Positions 31,123 to 40,438 of a stretch of DNA of 64,000 nucleotides are shown here, one piece after another. The first letter of the stretch is position 1. Every line of letters starts with the position of its first letter. The notes under the pieces are model-generated. The model had not been told where the DNA came from. It ran no database searches and saw only the letters and a list, made by a program, of their open reading frames with translations. Origin of the DNA: Faecalibacterium prausnitzii (lineage in GTDB: Bacteria; Bacillota; Clostridia; Oscillospirales; Ruminococcaceae); assembly GCF_003287495.1 (NCBI RefSeq), contig NZ_PRLE01000003.1, forward strand, positions 1 to 64,000. The letters are read 5' to 3'. The translations under genes were made by a program, and so were the position numbers.

Positions 31123-32448
31123 TTATTTTACGACAGTGCCATACAGATCGTAAAGATCACTGTCCTCTACAAGGATATCATAAAACTCGCCCGGATACAA
31201 TGGTTCCTCGCTGGAGACGCAGACATTGCCGTCCACCTCGGGGGCATCGCCTGCCGTGCGGCAGAGGTAGAGGCCGTTTTCCTCGTCGATGCCATCGCAG
31301 AGGACATGGACGGTCTGGCCCACTTTCTCGGCCTGCTTCTGGGCCATGATGCCGGTCTGGATCTGCATGACCAGCTCGGCCCGGCGCTCCTTGACCTCCT
31401 GCTCGATCTGGTTCTCCATCCTGGCGGCCACGGTGTTCTCCTCTGCCGAGTAGGCAAAGCAGCCCAGACGGTCGAAGCGGACCTCTTTGACGAAGTTGCA
31501 CAGATCCTCAAACTGCTCCTCGGTCTCGCCGGGGAAGCCCGCGATCAGGGTGGTGCGCAGGGTGATGCCGGGGATCTCGCGGCGCAGTTTTCCAATGACC
31601 TCCAGCAGCTCTGCCCGGTTGGAGCGGCGGTTCATGTTCTTGAGGATGACATCGTTGCAGTGCTGGATGGGCAGGTCGAGGTAGGGCAGTACTTTCTCAT
31701 TCCGCTTCATGGCGGCGATGAAGTCATCGGTGATCCGCTCCGGGTAAGCGTACATAATGCGGATCCACTCAATGCCGTTGATCTTGTTCAGCTTGTCCAG
31801 CAGCTCACAGATGCTGCCCGGCTTGCCCCAGTCCTCGCCGTAGGCAGTGGGGTCCTGGGCCACGATGATGAGTTCTTTCACGCCCTCACCGGCCAGCCAG
31901 CGGGCCTCGGCCACACAGTCGGCCATGTCACGGCTGCGCAGCGGGCCGCGGATGGCGGGGATGGCGCAGTAGTGGCAGCGGTTGTTGCAGCCCTCGGCGA
32001 TCTTTAAGTACGCATAGTGGGCAGGCGTGCCGATGACGCGCTTGCCGCCAAGCGGGAAATCTTTCTTCAGGCCGTAGCTTTCCAGATGATCCTCACCGTT
32101 GAAAAGCCGTGCCACGATGGAATCAATGGCCTTGTTGGAGGCACAGCCCACCACGGCGTCCACCTCAGGGATTTCCTCCTCGATCTGGCTGCGGTAGCGC
32201 TCCGCCAGGCAGCCGGTCACAATGACTTTCAGGTTGGGGTTTGCCTGCTTGTAGGAACAGGCCTCGAGGATATTCTCGATGGCTTCGGTCTTGGCGCTCT
32301 CAATGAAGCCGCAGGTGTTGACCAGGATCACATCGGCCTCGCCCAGGTCAGCCACCGTCTCGTGGCCCGCCGACAGCAGGATATGCACCATGCCGTCCAG
32401 ATCGACCTGGTTTTTGGGGCAGCCAAGGGAAATACACGCAATTTTCAT
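31123..32448 (-). CDS. rimO: ribosomal protein S12 methylthiotransferase RimO
   Basis: Radical SAM methylthiotransferase that modifies an aspartate of S12. 441 residues. The N-terminal UPF0004 domain starts MKIACISLGCPKNQVDLDGM and has conserved cysteines including VNTCGF. The radical cluster is AEGCNNRCHYCAIP (Cx3Cx2C). The TRAM domain is at the C-terminus. RimO rather than MiaB is indicated by the SLGCPKNQVD start and by the S12-type central segment IKIAEGCNNRC. It is the third gene of the recA transcript. Confidence 0.95.
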   Translation of the reverse strand: MKIACISLGCPKNQVDLDGMVHILLSAGHETVADLGEADVILVNTCGFIESAKTEAIENILEACSYKQANPNLKVIVTGCLAERYRSQIEEEIPEVDAVVGCASNKAIDSIVARLFNGEDHLESYGLKKDFPLGGKRVIGTPAHYAYLKIAEGCNNRCHYCAIPAIRGPLRSRDMADCVAEARWLAGEGVKELIIVAQDPTAYGEDWGKPGSICELLDKLNKINGIEWIRIMYAYPERITDDFIAAMKRNEKVLPYLDLPIQHCNDVILKNMNRRSNRAELLEVIGKLRREIPGITLRTTLIAGFPGETEEQFEDLCNFVKEVRFDRLGCFAYSAEENTVAARMENQIEQEVKERRAELVMQIQTGIMAQKQAEKVGQTVHVLCDGIDEENGLYLCRTAGDAPEVDGNVCVSSEEPLYPGEFYDILVEDSDLYDLYGTVVK

Positions 32449-32479
32449 AGGGGATAATACTCTCTTTCCTAGTTGGGGG

Positions 32480-32992
32480 TTATTCTTCTTCTACTCTCTT
32501 GATGGCTTCTTTCACGACCGCATACGCAAAACCGCGCCGCTGCAGGGCCGCCACGACCAAGTCGCGCCGGCCCATGGCAAGCTTCGGGCGGTAGCGGCTC
32601 TCCACCAGCGCCACGGCAGCAGAAAGCTCCGGGTTCTCCCCCTCTTCATCCGGGGCGTAGACCGCCTCCAGCGCTGCTGCTACCTGCTGGGCGCTCAGGC
32701 CTTTCTGGCGCAGGTTCCGGGCCGCGGCCCGGCGGCTCTTGCGGGCGGCCAGCAGGCTGTGGGCCCGGGCCTCCGCGTAGCGTTCGTCGTTGACATACTC
32801 CCGCTGGACCATCTCGGCCACCACCTCGGCGGCGACCTGCTCGGTAAAGCGGCGGCAGAGCCGCTCATACAGCTGGCCGGAGGAGACTTCCTGCGCGGCC
32901 AGCGTTTCCAGTGCCCGGGCACGGGCCTTGGCTATATCGGAGGATTTTTCCTCCTCCGTCAGCGGGCGGCGCTTTTGATAGCCAAAAGACAT
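32480..32992 (-). CDS. recX: RecX regulatory protein
   Basis: RecX modulates RecA filament activity. A 170-residue helical protein rich in the three-helix RecX repeats: ALETLAAQEVSSGQLYERLCRR, VAEMVQREYVNDERYAEARAHS and AARNLRQKGLSAQQVAAALE. Its start overlaps the recA stop by one base (TGATG), the usual arrangement. It is translated by coupling to recA. Confidence 0.88.
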   Translation of the reverse strand: MSFGYQKRRPLTEEEKSSDIAKARARALETLAAQEVSSGQLYERLCRRFTEQVAAEVVAEMVQREYVNDERYAEARAHSLLAARKSRRAAARNLRQKGLSAQQVAAALEAVYAPDEEGENPELSAAVALVESRYRPKLAMGRRDLVVAALQRRGFAYAVVKEAIKRVEEE

Positions 32993-34176
32993 CAGTCTTC
33001 CACCATGATATCCAGCTCACTCTCGCTGCTGCGGGTGGGAGCCTTGACCACCGGCTCCTTGGCCGGTGCGGCTTCGCCAGCCTTTTCGGCGGGAGCAGCG
33101 GCAGGGGCCGGTTTGCTCACCGGGCGGCGGGTGGCATAGAGCTTATCGGCATTGGCACGGATCTGGCCCTCGATGTCGTTGGCGATCTCAGGGTTGTCCT
33201 TGAGGAACTGCTTTGCGTTGTCGCGGCCCTGGCCCAGGCGGATGTCGCCATAGTTGAACCATGCGCCGCTCTTCTGCACGATGCCCAGCTTGACACCCAC
33301 ATCGATCAGCTCGCTCATCTTGGAGATTCCCTCGCCGAACATGATGTCGAACTCGGCCTCACGGAACGGAGGGGCCACCTTGTTCTTGACGATCTTGGCG
33401 CGGGTGTGGTTGCCGATGAACTGGCCGGAGGAATCTTTCAGGCCCTCCACACGGCGGATATCAATCCGGACAGAGGAATAATATTTCAGCGCGCGGCCGC
33501 CCGTGGTGACTTCGGGGTTGCCGTAGACGATGCCCACTTTTTCACGCAGCTGGTTGATGAAGACGCAAACCGTGTTGGTCTTGCCGATGACGCTGGTCAG
33601 CTTACGCATGGCCTGGCTCATCAGGCGGGCCTGCAGGCCCACATGGCTGTCGCCCATCTCGCCCTCGATCTCGGCACGGGGGACCATAGCGGCCACCGAA
33701 TCCACCACAATGGCGTCGATGGCACCGGAGCGCACCAGTGCCTCACAGATCTCCATGGCCTGCTCGCCGGTATCCGGCTGGCTGACCAGCAGCTCGTTGA
33801 TGTTCACGCCCAGTGCCTCGGCATAGGCCGGGTCCAGTGCGTGCTCGACGTCGATAAAGGCCACTTCGCCGCCCTTTTTCTGGGCTTCGGCCAGGATGTG
33901 GAGGGCCAGCGTGGTCTTACCACTGGATTCCGGTCCAAACACCTCGATGATACGACCGCGGGGCACACCGCCCACGCCCAGCGCCAGGTCCAGGCCCAGG
34001 CTGCCCGTGGAGATGGCATCCACCTGCATGGCGGTGTTGTCGCCCAGCTTCATGATGGCGCCCTTGCCAAACTGCTTTTCGATCTGGGCCAGGGCAGTGG
34101 CCAGCGCGTCTTTCTTTGCGCCCGGCTCGATCTTCTGGGTGGCCGAAGCGACCGCGGTGTTCTGATTTTTCGCCAT
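32992..34176 (-). CDS. recA: recombinase RecA
   Basis: DNA strand-exchange ATPase for homologous recombination. 394 residues. The Walker A motif is [19 protein letters not shown] carries the catalytic region, [22 protein letters not shown] holds Walker B and the start of L1, and the L2 region is [20 protein letters not shown]. The C-terminal tail is longer than usual, with Ala/Pro/Lys-rich sequence ([21 protein letters not shown]) and an acidic end. GCAAAGGAGC precedes the start. No clear LexA box was found at its promoter. Confidence 0.97.
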   Translation of the reverse strand: MAKNQNTAVASATQKIEPGAKKDALATALAQIEKQFGKGAIMKLGDNTAMQVDAISTGSLGLDLALGVGGVPRGRIIEVFGPESSGKTTLALHILAEAQKKGGEVAFIDVEHALDPAYAEALGVNINELLVSQPDTGEQAMEICEALVRSGAIDAIVVDSVAAMVPRAEIEGEMGDSHVGLQARLMSQAMRKLTSVIGKTNTVCVFINQLREKVGIVYGNPEVTTGGRALKYYSSVRIDIRRVEGLKDSSGQFIGNHTRAKIVKNKVAPPFREAEFDIMFGEGISKMSELIDVGVKLGIVQKSGAWFNYGDIRLGQGRDNAKQFLKDNPEIANDIEGQIRANADKLYATRRPVSKPAPAAAPAEKAGEAAPAKEPVVKAPTRSSESELDIMVED

Positions 34177-34237
34177 AGATTTGCTCCTTTGCTCTCAAAG
34201 CCCGTCGGACACGGGCGCTTCTTCTCATTTCTCTCTT

Positions 34238-34265
34238 AGTATACCACAAATCCAGGATATTACAA
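34238..34265 (-). promoter_or_regulatory. recA promoter
   Basis: Minus-strand TTGTAA (34260-34265), 16-nt spacer, TATACT (34238-34243). The -35 overlaps an inverted repeat ACAAC-N5-GTTGT. A GCCCGT/ACGGGC hairpin lies in the leader. Confidence 0.6.
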
Positions 34266-34291
34266 CAAGAAGTTGTTCTATTTTTGCAATT

Positions 34292-35152
34292 TTATGGGTA
34301 CGATCTCCGGGCCAGAATGCACCGGTCGTTGCCGCCGTAGTCTTTACGGCAGGCGATGTCCACCCAGCCGTTTGCCGCCAGCAGGGCAGTTACCGCTTCC
34401 CGCTGCTGCCAGCCGATCTCCAGCGCCAGCGCTCCGCCGGGCCGCAGGGCGTTCTGGTAGTGTTCCGCAAGGGCGCGGTAAAATACCAGCCCGTCCTCCC
34501 CGGCTTCCAACGCCATGGCCGGTTCCCGGGCCACCTCGGGCTGCAATTGCTGCATCTCGGCGGCGGTCAGGTAGGGCGGGTTGGAAACGATGAGGTCCAG
34601 CTCCCCCTCCGGCAGGCCCTGCCAGTAGTGGAACAAGTCCCCCTCCACGGCCCGCACCATCCCCTGTTTCAGCGCCGAGACGGCATTCTTCTTTAAGTAT
34701 CGGAACGCCTCCGGGCTCTTTTCCACGCAGGTGACGTCCGCTTCCGGGCAGAAGCGTTTGACCCCCAGCCCCAGACAGCCGGTGCCGGCACAGAGGTCCA
34801 GCACTTTGGGCGCTTGTACCCCTGCCAGCATCTGAGCGGCAGCTTCCGCCACTACCTCCGTGTCGGCCCGGGGGCAGAGCACGCCGGGGCCCACCGCCAG
34901 CTCAAAATCCAGGAACGGCCAGCTGCCGCAAAGGTATTGCAGCGGCTCCCGGGTCGCCCGCCGGGCCGTCAGGGCTTCCAGCTTTGCGGCTTGTTCCGCG
35001 GTCAGGGGCCTGTCCGCCAGCCGTGCGTCCTGCCCTGTCACCAGCCGGAACAGCTCCCCGGCGTCAAAATCCGCATCCGGGCAGCCTGCGGCGGTCAGGC
35101 GGGCTTCCACCTCCCGCAGGGCCTCCCGGGGCTGCATTCCCGCGTTTACCAT
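34292..35152 (-). CDS. prmC: peptide chain release factor N5-glutamine methyltransferase
   Basis: Methylates the GGQ glutamine of release factors. 286 residues. The N-terminal helical domain is followed by a SAM-binding Rossmann fold with VLDLCAGTGCLGLGV and the NPPY catalytic motif in IVSNPPYLTAAEM. It overlaps the YqhQ-like gene by seven bases. No prfA or thdF lies beside it; the YqhQ-PrmC neighbourhood is common in Firmicutes, where prfA often follows but is absent here. Confidence 0.93.
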   Translation of the reverse strand: MVNAGMQPREALREVEARLTAAGCPDADFDAGELFRLVTGQDARLADRPLTAEQAAKLEALTARRATREPLQYLCGSWPFLDFELAVGPGVLCPRADTEVVAEAAAQMLAGVQAPKVLDLCAGTGCLGLGVKRFCPEADVTCVEKSPEAFRYLKKNAVSALKQGMVRAVEGDLFHYWQGLPEGELDLIVSNPPYLTAAEMQQLQPEVAREPAMALEAGEDGLVFYRALAEHYQNALRPGGALALEIGWQQREAVTALLAANGWVDIACRKDYGGNDRCILARRSYP

Positions 35153-36093
35153 TTGCCGTCCTCCGGGTTCTCGGGCAGAACGGGCGTCACGGCTGCAATG
35201 GCCACTTCGATCATGCTGTCGTCCGGCTCAAACACGGTCAGGTGCTGCACCCAGATACCCGGCTGTCGGATGATCCGGGTGGCGATGTTGTCCGAGCGGC
35301 CGCACCACTTGAGCAGCTCATAGCTGATGCCCATAACCACCGGCAGGAGCAGCAGCTTGAACACCACCCGCAGCCCGGTGCTGGACCAGGGCAGCACACT
35401 GTACAGAAACACGCTGACGATGACCACCAGGATCAAGAAACTGGTGCCGCAGCGGGGGTGGAACCGGGTGTACTTGCGCACATTCTCCACAGTGAGCGGG
35501 TCGCCCGCCTCATAGCAGGCGATGGTCTTGTGCTCAGCCCCGTGGTACTCAAACACCCGGTGGATCTCTTTCATCTTGGAGATGGCTCCCATGTACGTCA
35601 AAAAGATGCCCACCTTGAGCACCGCTTCGAGGATGACTTTGCCCCAGCGGCCCAGCGGCACCAGATGATTCAGCCCGCCTACCAGCACCGTGGGCAGCAC
35701 GGTAAAGAGCAGGATGGCAAACAGGCCGCCCACCACGGCAGCCGCCGCCAGCAGAATGTCCTCGGCCTTTTTGCCCAGATGGTCGCCCACCCATTTTTCA
35801 AAGGCGGATTCCTCGGCCTCGGCGTCATAGTCGTCGCCCATGCTCACCTGTGCCGAGTACATCATGTAGCGGTAGCCCATGATGAGGCTCTCGACCATCG
35901 AGATGGCGCCCCGCACGAGAGGAATTTTTGTCCAGATGCCGTGGGTAGGGGTATCTTCCAGCTTGGTCTCAATGGTGCCGTCCGGCTTGCGCACGGCGCA
36001 GCAGATCTTCTTGGGGCCCCGCATCATGATGCCTTCCATCAGTGCCTGCCCGCCCACACTTGTTTTAAAGCGTTCCTTGTTGGGTTGATTCAT
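35146..36093 (-). CDS. DUF1385 membrane protein, YqhQ-like
   Basis: A 315-residue protein of the DUF1385 family. It begins with a conserved FKTSVGGQALMEGIMMRGPKK, contains several hydrophobic helices, then YHGAEHKTIACYEAGD and TRFHPRCGTSFLILV, all family hallmarks, with His, Glu and Cys residues suggesting metal binding. The biochemical function is unknown. It lies 18 bases after the histidine kinase gene and overlaps prmC, so it is part of a longer transcript. Confidence 0.88.
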   Translation of the reverse strand: MNQPNKERFKTSVGGQALMEGIMMRGPKKICCAVRKPDGTIETKLEDTPTHGIWTKIPLVRGAISMVESLIMGYRYMMYSAQVSMGDDYDAEAEESAFEKWVGDHLGKKAEDILLAAAAVVGGLFAILLFTVLPTVLVGGLNHLVPLGRWGKVILEAVLKVGIFLTYMGAISKMKEIHRVFEYHGAEHKTIACYEAGDPLTVENVRKYTRFHPRCGTSFLILVVIVSVFLYSVLPWSSTGLRVVFKLLLLPVVMGISYELLKWCGRSDNIATRIIRQPGIWVQHLTVFEPDDSMIEVAIAAVTPVLPENPEDGKW

Positions 36094-36111
36094 GGAGTTC
36101 TCCTGTAAGAT

Positions 36112-37533
36112 TTATTTTTGATAGAGCGGCAGCCCCAGTGTGACCACGGTGCCGCGGCCCAGGGTGCTCTTGATGTCCAGCGTGCCGTCCAGCGCCGTCA
36201 TGATGGAATCCACCAGCGCCAGCCCAATGCCGCTGCCCCGTACCGAGTTGCTGCCCTTGTAAAACTTGGTCTTGACATTTTCCAGGTCTTCCGGCGGGAT
36301 GCCACGGCCCTGGTCAATGATCTCAATAAACGCCTTGTACTGGCCTTTCCAGAGCTTGACGGTGATCCGTCCGCCGGGGGCCGAATACTTGATGGCGTTG
36401 TCCAATATGTTGATAAAGACCTGCCGCAGGCGGTCCGGGTCGGCATAGACCGGGATCATTTCCTCCGGTTCGGTATAGGAGAGGATCATCCCCTCCTGCC
36501 GGATGCGTGCCTCGCAGAAGAGGACGGCATCGGTCAGCTCGGCCACCAGATCCAGCGGGTGGTTGTTCATCTGGATGCGGCCGTTCTGCAGACGGCTGAA
36601 ATCCAGCAGCTCCTCCACCATGTTGTACAGGCGGACCGTCTCGTTGTTGATGATCTCCAAGCCCTTGCGGTAATTCTCGTCAGCAGGGTCATTCAGGGCG
36701 CGCAGGGTCTCCACCCAGCCCCGGATCGAGGTGAGCGGCGTGCGCAGCTCATGGGAGACCGAGCTGATGAACTCGTTTTTCATCTTCTCGGTCTCTTCCA
36801 GCCCCTCGGCCATCTGGTTGATGGTACCGCGCAGCCGGTCCACCTCGTCCCGCTGGTCGCCGGTCACGGGCAGGCGGACATCCAGCTCCCCCCGGGCGAT
36901 GGAGGCGGCCGTCCGTTCCACCTGGCCCAGCGGCACCACGATGCTCCGCACAAAGTACAGGCCCGACATCACCGTAAACACCAGGATCGCCAGCACGATG
37001 ACCGCACTGACGGCAATGGCATTCTTGAGCTGCCGTGTCACCAGCGTCATACTGGTCACCAGCCGCATGGCCGCCACGTCCTCCGCCGCGTAGGGCACCA
37101 GATAGCAGACGGACATGACCTGTTCCCCGCTCTGGGTCTTGTAGAGGGCCACCCCCATGCCGTCCACAGCATCCTGTGCCTGCTCAAAATCGCTCTGGGT
37201 CACGATGCCGTCAGCGTCCGTGCCGCTGGAGGACGCAATGACGCCGCCGTAGCTGTCCAGCAGCATAAACTCGTATTTGTCCTTATCGGAAAACTGCTCC
37301 ACCATCCGGCGGAGAGCCACACTGCGGCTGGCGGAAGCTTTCTGGGCCGTGTCGCCCGTATACATCTTGAGCTGTCCCGTGATGGAAGAAAACCGCCGCA
37401 CCATAGTCTGCTGCACGCCGTTGTAGTAGCTGCGGGTGTAGCTGTAGAGGAACATTCCCTCCACCAGCACCAGCAGCAGCACCGTCAGCAGCAGGTTGCC
37501 CCGCAGCCACCGGCGGGTGATCCCGCTTCGCAT
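36112..37533 (-). CDS. sensor histidine kinase
   Basis: A 473-residue class I kinase. TM1 (13-30) and TM2 (172-194) flank a small extracellular sensor of about 140 residues. A HAMP follows, then HisKA with phosphoacceptor H261 in SSVSHELRTPLTSIRGW, the N box DNAIKYS, the G1 box IDQGRGIPPED and the G2 box GSGIGLALV. The domain order resembles PhoR/ResE. The start is ATG 37533 at nine bases from GGAGG; ATG 37539 is only three bases from it. A full copy of the dispersed repeat separates it from the response regulator gene. Confidence 0.92.
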   Translation of the reverse strand: MRSGITRRWLRGNLLLTVLLLVLVEGMFLYSYTRSYYNGVQQTMVRRFSSITGQLKMYTGDTAQKASASRSVALRRMVEQFSDKDKYEFMLLDSYGGVIASSSGTDADGIVTQSDFEQAQDAVDGMGVALYKTQSGEQVMSVCYLVPYAAEDVAAMRLVTSMTLVTRQLKNAIAVSAVIVLAILVFTVMSGLYFVRSIVVPLGQVERTAASIARGELDVRLPVTGDQRDEVDRLRGTINQMAEGLEETEKMKNEFISSVSHELRTPLTSIRGWVETLRALNDPADENYRKGLEIINNETVRLYNMVEELLDFSRLQNGRIQMNNHPLDLVAELTDAVLFCEARIRQEGMILSYTEPEEMIPVYADPDRLRQVFINILDNAIKYSAPGGRITVKLWKGQYKAFIEIIDQGRGIPPEDLENVKTKFYKGSNSVRGSGIGLALVDSIMTALDGTLDIKSTLGRGTVVTLGLPLYQK

Positions 37534-37630
37534 TGGCATTTTCCTCCTTTCCAGTTTGCCACCCTTGATTGCAGGGCCCGGCATTTTACGTTTTAAAAAA
37601 CTTTTTTGGTTTCGTATCCGTTTCCCGACC

Positions 37631-37735
37631 TGCCAAGGGCTCCCCTGACAGGAAAGACTCCCCCGGCCGGGGGAGGTGGCACGCAAGTGCCGAAAGGGGA
37701 GCAGCTGGCAAAGCCGTCAGGCTTTGACTGAGAGG
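37631..37735 (+). repeat. dispersed palindromic repeat, full copy B
   Basis: TGCCAAGGGCTCCCCTGACA, then CCCCCGGCCGGGGG, then GTGGCACGCAAGTGCC, AAAGGGGAGCAGCTGGCA and AAGCC...GGCTTTGACTGAGAGG. Nested inverted repeats span about 105 bases. It lies inside the two-component operon. Confidence 0.85.
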
Positions 37736-37736
37736 T

Positions 37737-38438
37737 TTACTCCTCCCACCGGTAGCCATAGCCCCACACCGTCAGGATATGGGTGGGGTGGCTGGGCTCG
37801 TCCTCCACTTTCATCCGGAGGCGGCGGATGTTCACATCCACGATCTTCACATCGCCGAAGTAGTTTTCTCCCCAGACGCCTTTCAGGATGCGTTCCCGCA
37901 CCAGCGCCACGCCGGGGTTGCGGAAGAACAGCTCCATGATCTGGAACTCCACCTGAGTCAGCTCAATGGGCTTGCCTGCCTTGAGCAGCACACGGCGGTT
38001 CTCGTCCAGCACAAAGCTGCCGCTGACGAGCGAGGACAGGGCATTCTCCCCGGCATCGTTCCCAGCCGAGCGGCCCACACGGCGGCAGAGCGCCTCCACC
38101 CGGGCCAGCAGCTCACTGACGCTGAACGGTTTAGTCATATAGTCATCAGCACCGATGGACAGGCCGCGGATCTTATCCTGCTCCTGCCCCTTGGCGCTCA
38201 GAATGATAATGCCGATCTTCTGATCGGTGCGGCGGATGGTCTCGCAGAGCGAGAAGCCATTCATCCCCGGCAGCATCACGTCCAGGATGGCCGCGTCGCA
38301 GCCGGGCCGCTGTTCCAGCAGAGGAAGTGCCGCTTCGGCGCTGTCGGCCTCTACTGCTTCCATTCCGGCCAGCCGCAGGTTCAGCGCGATCATCTCGCGG
38401 ATGCTGGCTTCGTCCTCTACAACAAGTACTTTTACCAT
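37737..38438 (-). CDS. OmpR/PhoB-family response regulator
   Basis: A 233-residue regulator paired with the following kinase. The receiver has phosphoacceptor D53 in ILDVMLPGMNGF and the conserved lysine in DDYMTKPFS. The winged helix shows IELTQVEFQIMELFFRNPGVALVRERIL and VDVNIRRLRMKVE ... VWGYGYRWE. Start: ATG 38438 is five bases after GGAGG; ATG 38441 is two. Target genes are not evident. Confidence 0.93.
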   Translation of the reverse strand: MVKVLVVEDEASIREMIALNLRLAGMEAVEADSAEAALPLLEQRPGCDAAILDVMLPGMNGFSLCETIRRTDQKIGIIILSAKGQEQDKIRGLSIGADDYMTKPFSVSELLARVEALCRRVGRSAGNDAGENALSSLVSGSFVLDENRRVLLKAGKPIELTQVEFQIMELFFRNPGVALVRERILKGVWGENYFGDVKIVDVNIRRLRMKVEDEPSHPTHILTVWGYGYRWEE

Positions 38439-38509
38439 CATATCCTCCGTTTTGTTGACAAGTTTCCGTTTGATTCCGCCTTTTTCGTTCCGCGCAATGC
38501 TGCCCCTTT

Positions 38510-38567
38510 TGCCAAGGGCTCTCCCGGAGGGAGAGCGGGCAGAACCGATCAGGCTTTGGCCGGGAGG
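38510..38567 (+). repeat. dispersed palindromic repeat, short copy C
   Basis: TGCCAAGGGCTCTCCCGGAG...GGGAGAGCGGGCAGAACC...CAGGCTTTGGCCGGGAGG. It is a degenerate short copy between the lipoprotein and response regulator genes. Confidence 0.65.
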
Positions 38568-38568
38568 G

Positions 38569-39873
38569 CTAGTTCAAGCGATACAGCGAGCGGGACAACC
38601 GATAGGTCTCGTCCGCAATGGTCACATCGGGGCCAAATTTGGCCTGCATCTGGCGGGACGCCACCATGCCCAGCCGGGTCCAGCCCGCCGCATCGGCGCT
38701 GTTGGAAGCCAGCCGCACCGTCAACACCAGCTTGTTCTCGTCCACGGTGCGCAGCTCTACGGCTCCCTCTACCTCGGTGCTGTCGGTCAGCATCAGGTTG
38801 CCCTCCCATTCCATGGGCAGCTCGATATAGCAGTTGGTCTCCTCGTCCAGCAGACCAAAACTCTTTTTGGGGTCCGGGCTGGTGTAGTCCATCCAGACGA
38901 TAAAATCCATCCGGCGGCTCTGGCTCATATTCAGCAGGCCCGCCTCATCCGGCTGGGTGGGAATCTCCACCGTGCCGTCGCCATCCAGATCCCGGCTCAC
39001 CAGAGTGGACACGTTGCGCAGGGATTCGTTGTACAGCTCCTGCGTACTGATCTGGTCAGCGGGGATCATCTGCTGGCTCTCCTCATCAAAGTGGAGGAGG
39101 ACCGTGGCCAGATTGTTGCCGGAAATACCGGTCCAGCCGTCCAGCACCAGATAACGCTTTCCATCCGCTCCGACGCCGGCCGCCACCGAAGCACAGCCGG
39201 AGAATTTATCCGCCGAGAGGCCCATGACCGCCACCTGCTGGAACGAACCATCCCGGTCCACGGTCAGCAGCTCGATCTGCACCCCGCCATCTTCCAGCGT
39301 GGACATCAGAATCAGGTCCTGATTGCCTCCGCCCGTGATATCTTCCACGAGGTACTGCTCATAGGATTGTTCGAGGATGGCGGAGAGTTCCCCATCCTCA
39401 TAGGAGTAAACCGCCAGATAGTTGTCCCCCCGGGAGGCCACATAGCCCACCACCAGCTGGGTGGAACCTCCTGCCTGTAACCGCGCCAGCCGGACGGTAT
39501 CTACCGTGTCCGCCAGGCCCTCCAGATTCTGCCGCACTTCCCAGTTGCCCTCGGCATCTTTCTGCAAAATTGCGATGCAGACATTGGTGCTCTGGGCTGT
39601 GGTGTAAAACACGGCGGCATCCTGCACCCCGTCGCCATCAAGATCCTGCAAAACGAACGGAGAGAGCAGCTCGCCCTGCAGCGGGTACTTGAGCTGTGCG
39701 CTCTCCCCCAGCCAGTCGTTCAGCGCAGACTGCAGGGCGCCGTAATCGCCCGCCAGCTGCGGCGCGCGGAGCAGGTCTTCCACCTGCCGGTTTTCCTCCA
39801 GCGGCATGTTGCAGCCCGTCAGCAGCAGGCCCAGCAGTGCACAGACCGCCAGCAGTCGGCCCAGCTTTTTCAA
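38569..39873 (-). CDS. secreted lipoprotein with DxDGDG calcium-binding-like motifs
   Basis: A 434-residue lipoprotein. The signal sequence ends in LLLTGCN with the lipidated cysteine. FG-GAP/VCBS-like motifs LQDLDGDGVQDAAVF and SRDLDGDGTVEIPTQ suggest Ca-binding loops in a beta-propeller, and the chain otherwise carries short beta-rich repeats. The start is TTG 39873, since GGAG sits at an ideal 8 bases and an in-frame ATG at 39912 would lie only 10 bases past the -10. It precedes the two-component genes, so it may be the signal-sensing partner of the kinase or a target. Confidence 0.8.
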   Translation of the reverse strand: MKKLGRLLAVCALLGLLLTGCNMPLEENRQVEDLLRAPQLAGDYGALQSALNDWLGESAQLKYPLQGELLSPFVLQDLDGDGVQDAAVFYTTAQSTNVCIAILQKDAEGNWEVRQNLEGLADTVDTVRLARLQAGGSTQLVVGYVASRGDNYLAVYSYEDGELSAILEQSYEQYLVEDITGGGNQDLILMSTLEDGGVQIELLTVDRDGSFQQVAVMGLSADKFSGCASVAAGVGADGKRYLVLDGWTGISGNNLATVLLHFDEESQQMIPADQISTQELYNESLRNVSTLVSRDLDGDGTVEIPTQPDEAGLLNMSQSRRMDFIVWMDYTSPDPKKSFGLLDEETNCYIELPMEWEGNLMLTDSTEVEGAVELRTVDENKLVLTVRLASNSADAAGWTRLGMVASRQMQAKFGPDVTIADETYRLSRSLYRLN

Positions 39874-39921
39874 CAGTCCTCTCCTCCCTCCGTGGAAAAT
39901 TTCCCGAATCATACAGTATTC

Positions 39922-39950
39922 AGTATAGCACGCGGCGGGGGTAAATCCAA
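39922..39950 (-). promoter_or_regulatory. promoter of the lipoprotein/two-component operon
   Basis: Minus-strand TTGGAT (39945-39950), 17-nt spacer, TATACT (39922-39927). Confidence 0.65.
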
Positions 39951-40007
39951 GAGCCATTCCGTGAACTTTCCGGGAACAGCCCCCTCCCTTTGCTGCCGTT
40001 GAGACAC

Positions 40008-40043
40008 AAAAAACGCCCCCTCCCAACTGGGAGAGAGCGTTTT
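40008..40043 (-). terminator. terminator of the alpha ribosomal operon
   Basis: Minus-strand AAAACGCTCTCTCCC pairs with GGGAGGGGGCGTTTT (G-U pairs), followed by T-rich sequence. Confidence 0.75.
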
Positions 40044-40070
40044 GTACACTGTTTAAACAGTCAGAGTCGA

Positions 40071-40412
40071 TCAGACGAGCTCCAGAACTGCCATCTCAGC
40101 TGCGTCGCCGCGGCGAGCGCCGATCTTGATGATGCGGGTGTAGCCGCCGTTGCGGTCAGCGTACTTGGGGCTGATCTCATCAAACAGCTTCTTTGCAACA
40201 TCTTCCTTGGTGATGTAGGCGTAGACCTGACGCTTGGTGTGCAGGTCGCTGGCCTTACCCAGGGTGATCATCTTCTCGGCCATGGAACGAACGTCCTTAG
40301 CGCGAGTGACAGTGGTCTCAATCTTGCCATTCTCTAACAGGTAGGTAACCATAGCGCGCATCATAGCGTTGCGGCTGTCGCTGGTTCTACCGAGCTTTCT
40401 GGTACCGGGCAT
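40071..40412 (-). CDS. rplQ: 50S ribosomal protein L17
   Basis: A 113-residue L17. [34 protein letters not shown] is the conserved N-terminus that contacts 23S rRNA. It is the last gene of the supercluster, 26 bases after rpoA, and ends at a strong terminator. Confidence 0.97.
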   Translation of the reverse strand: MPGTRKLGRTSDSRNAMMRAMVTYLLENGKIETTVTRAKDVRSMAEKMITLGKASDLHTKRQVYAYITKEDVAKKLFDEISPKYADRNGGYTRIIKIGARRGDAAEMAVLELV

Positions 40413-40438
40413 CCCGTTTCACTCCTTAATTATTTTAG

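Noticed and set aside
34255-34280. LexA (GAAC-N4-GTTC) box at recA
   Set aside because: Only one GAAC half-site is present and the second half does not match at the required spacing.
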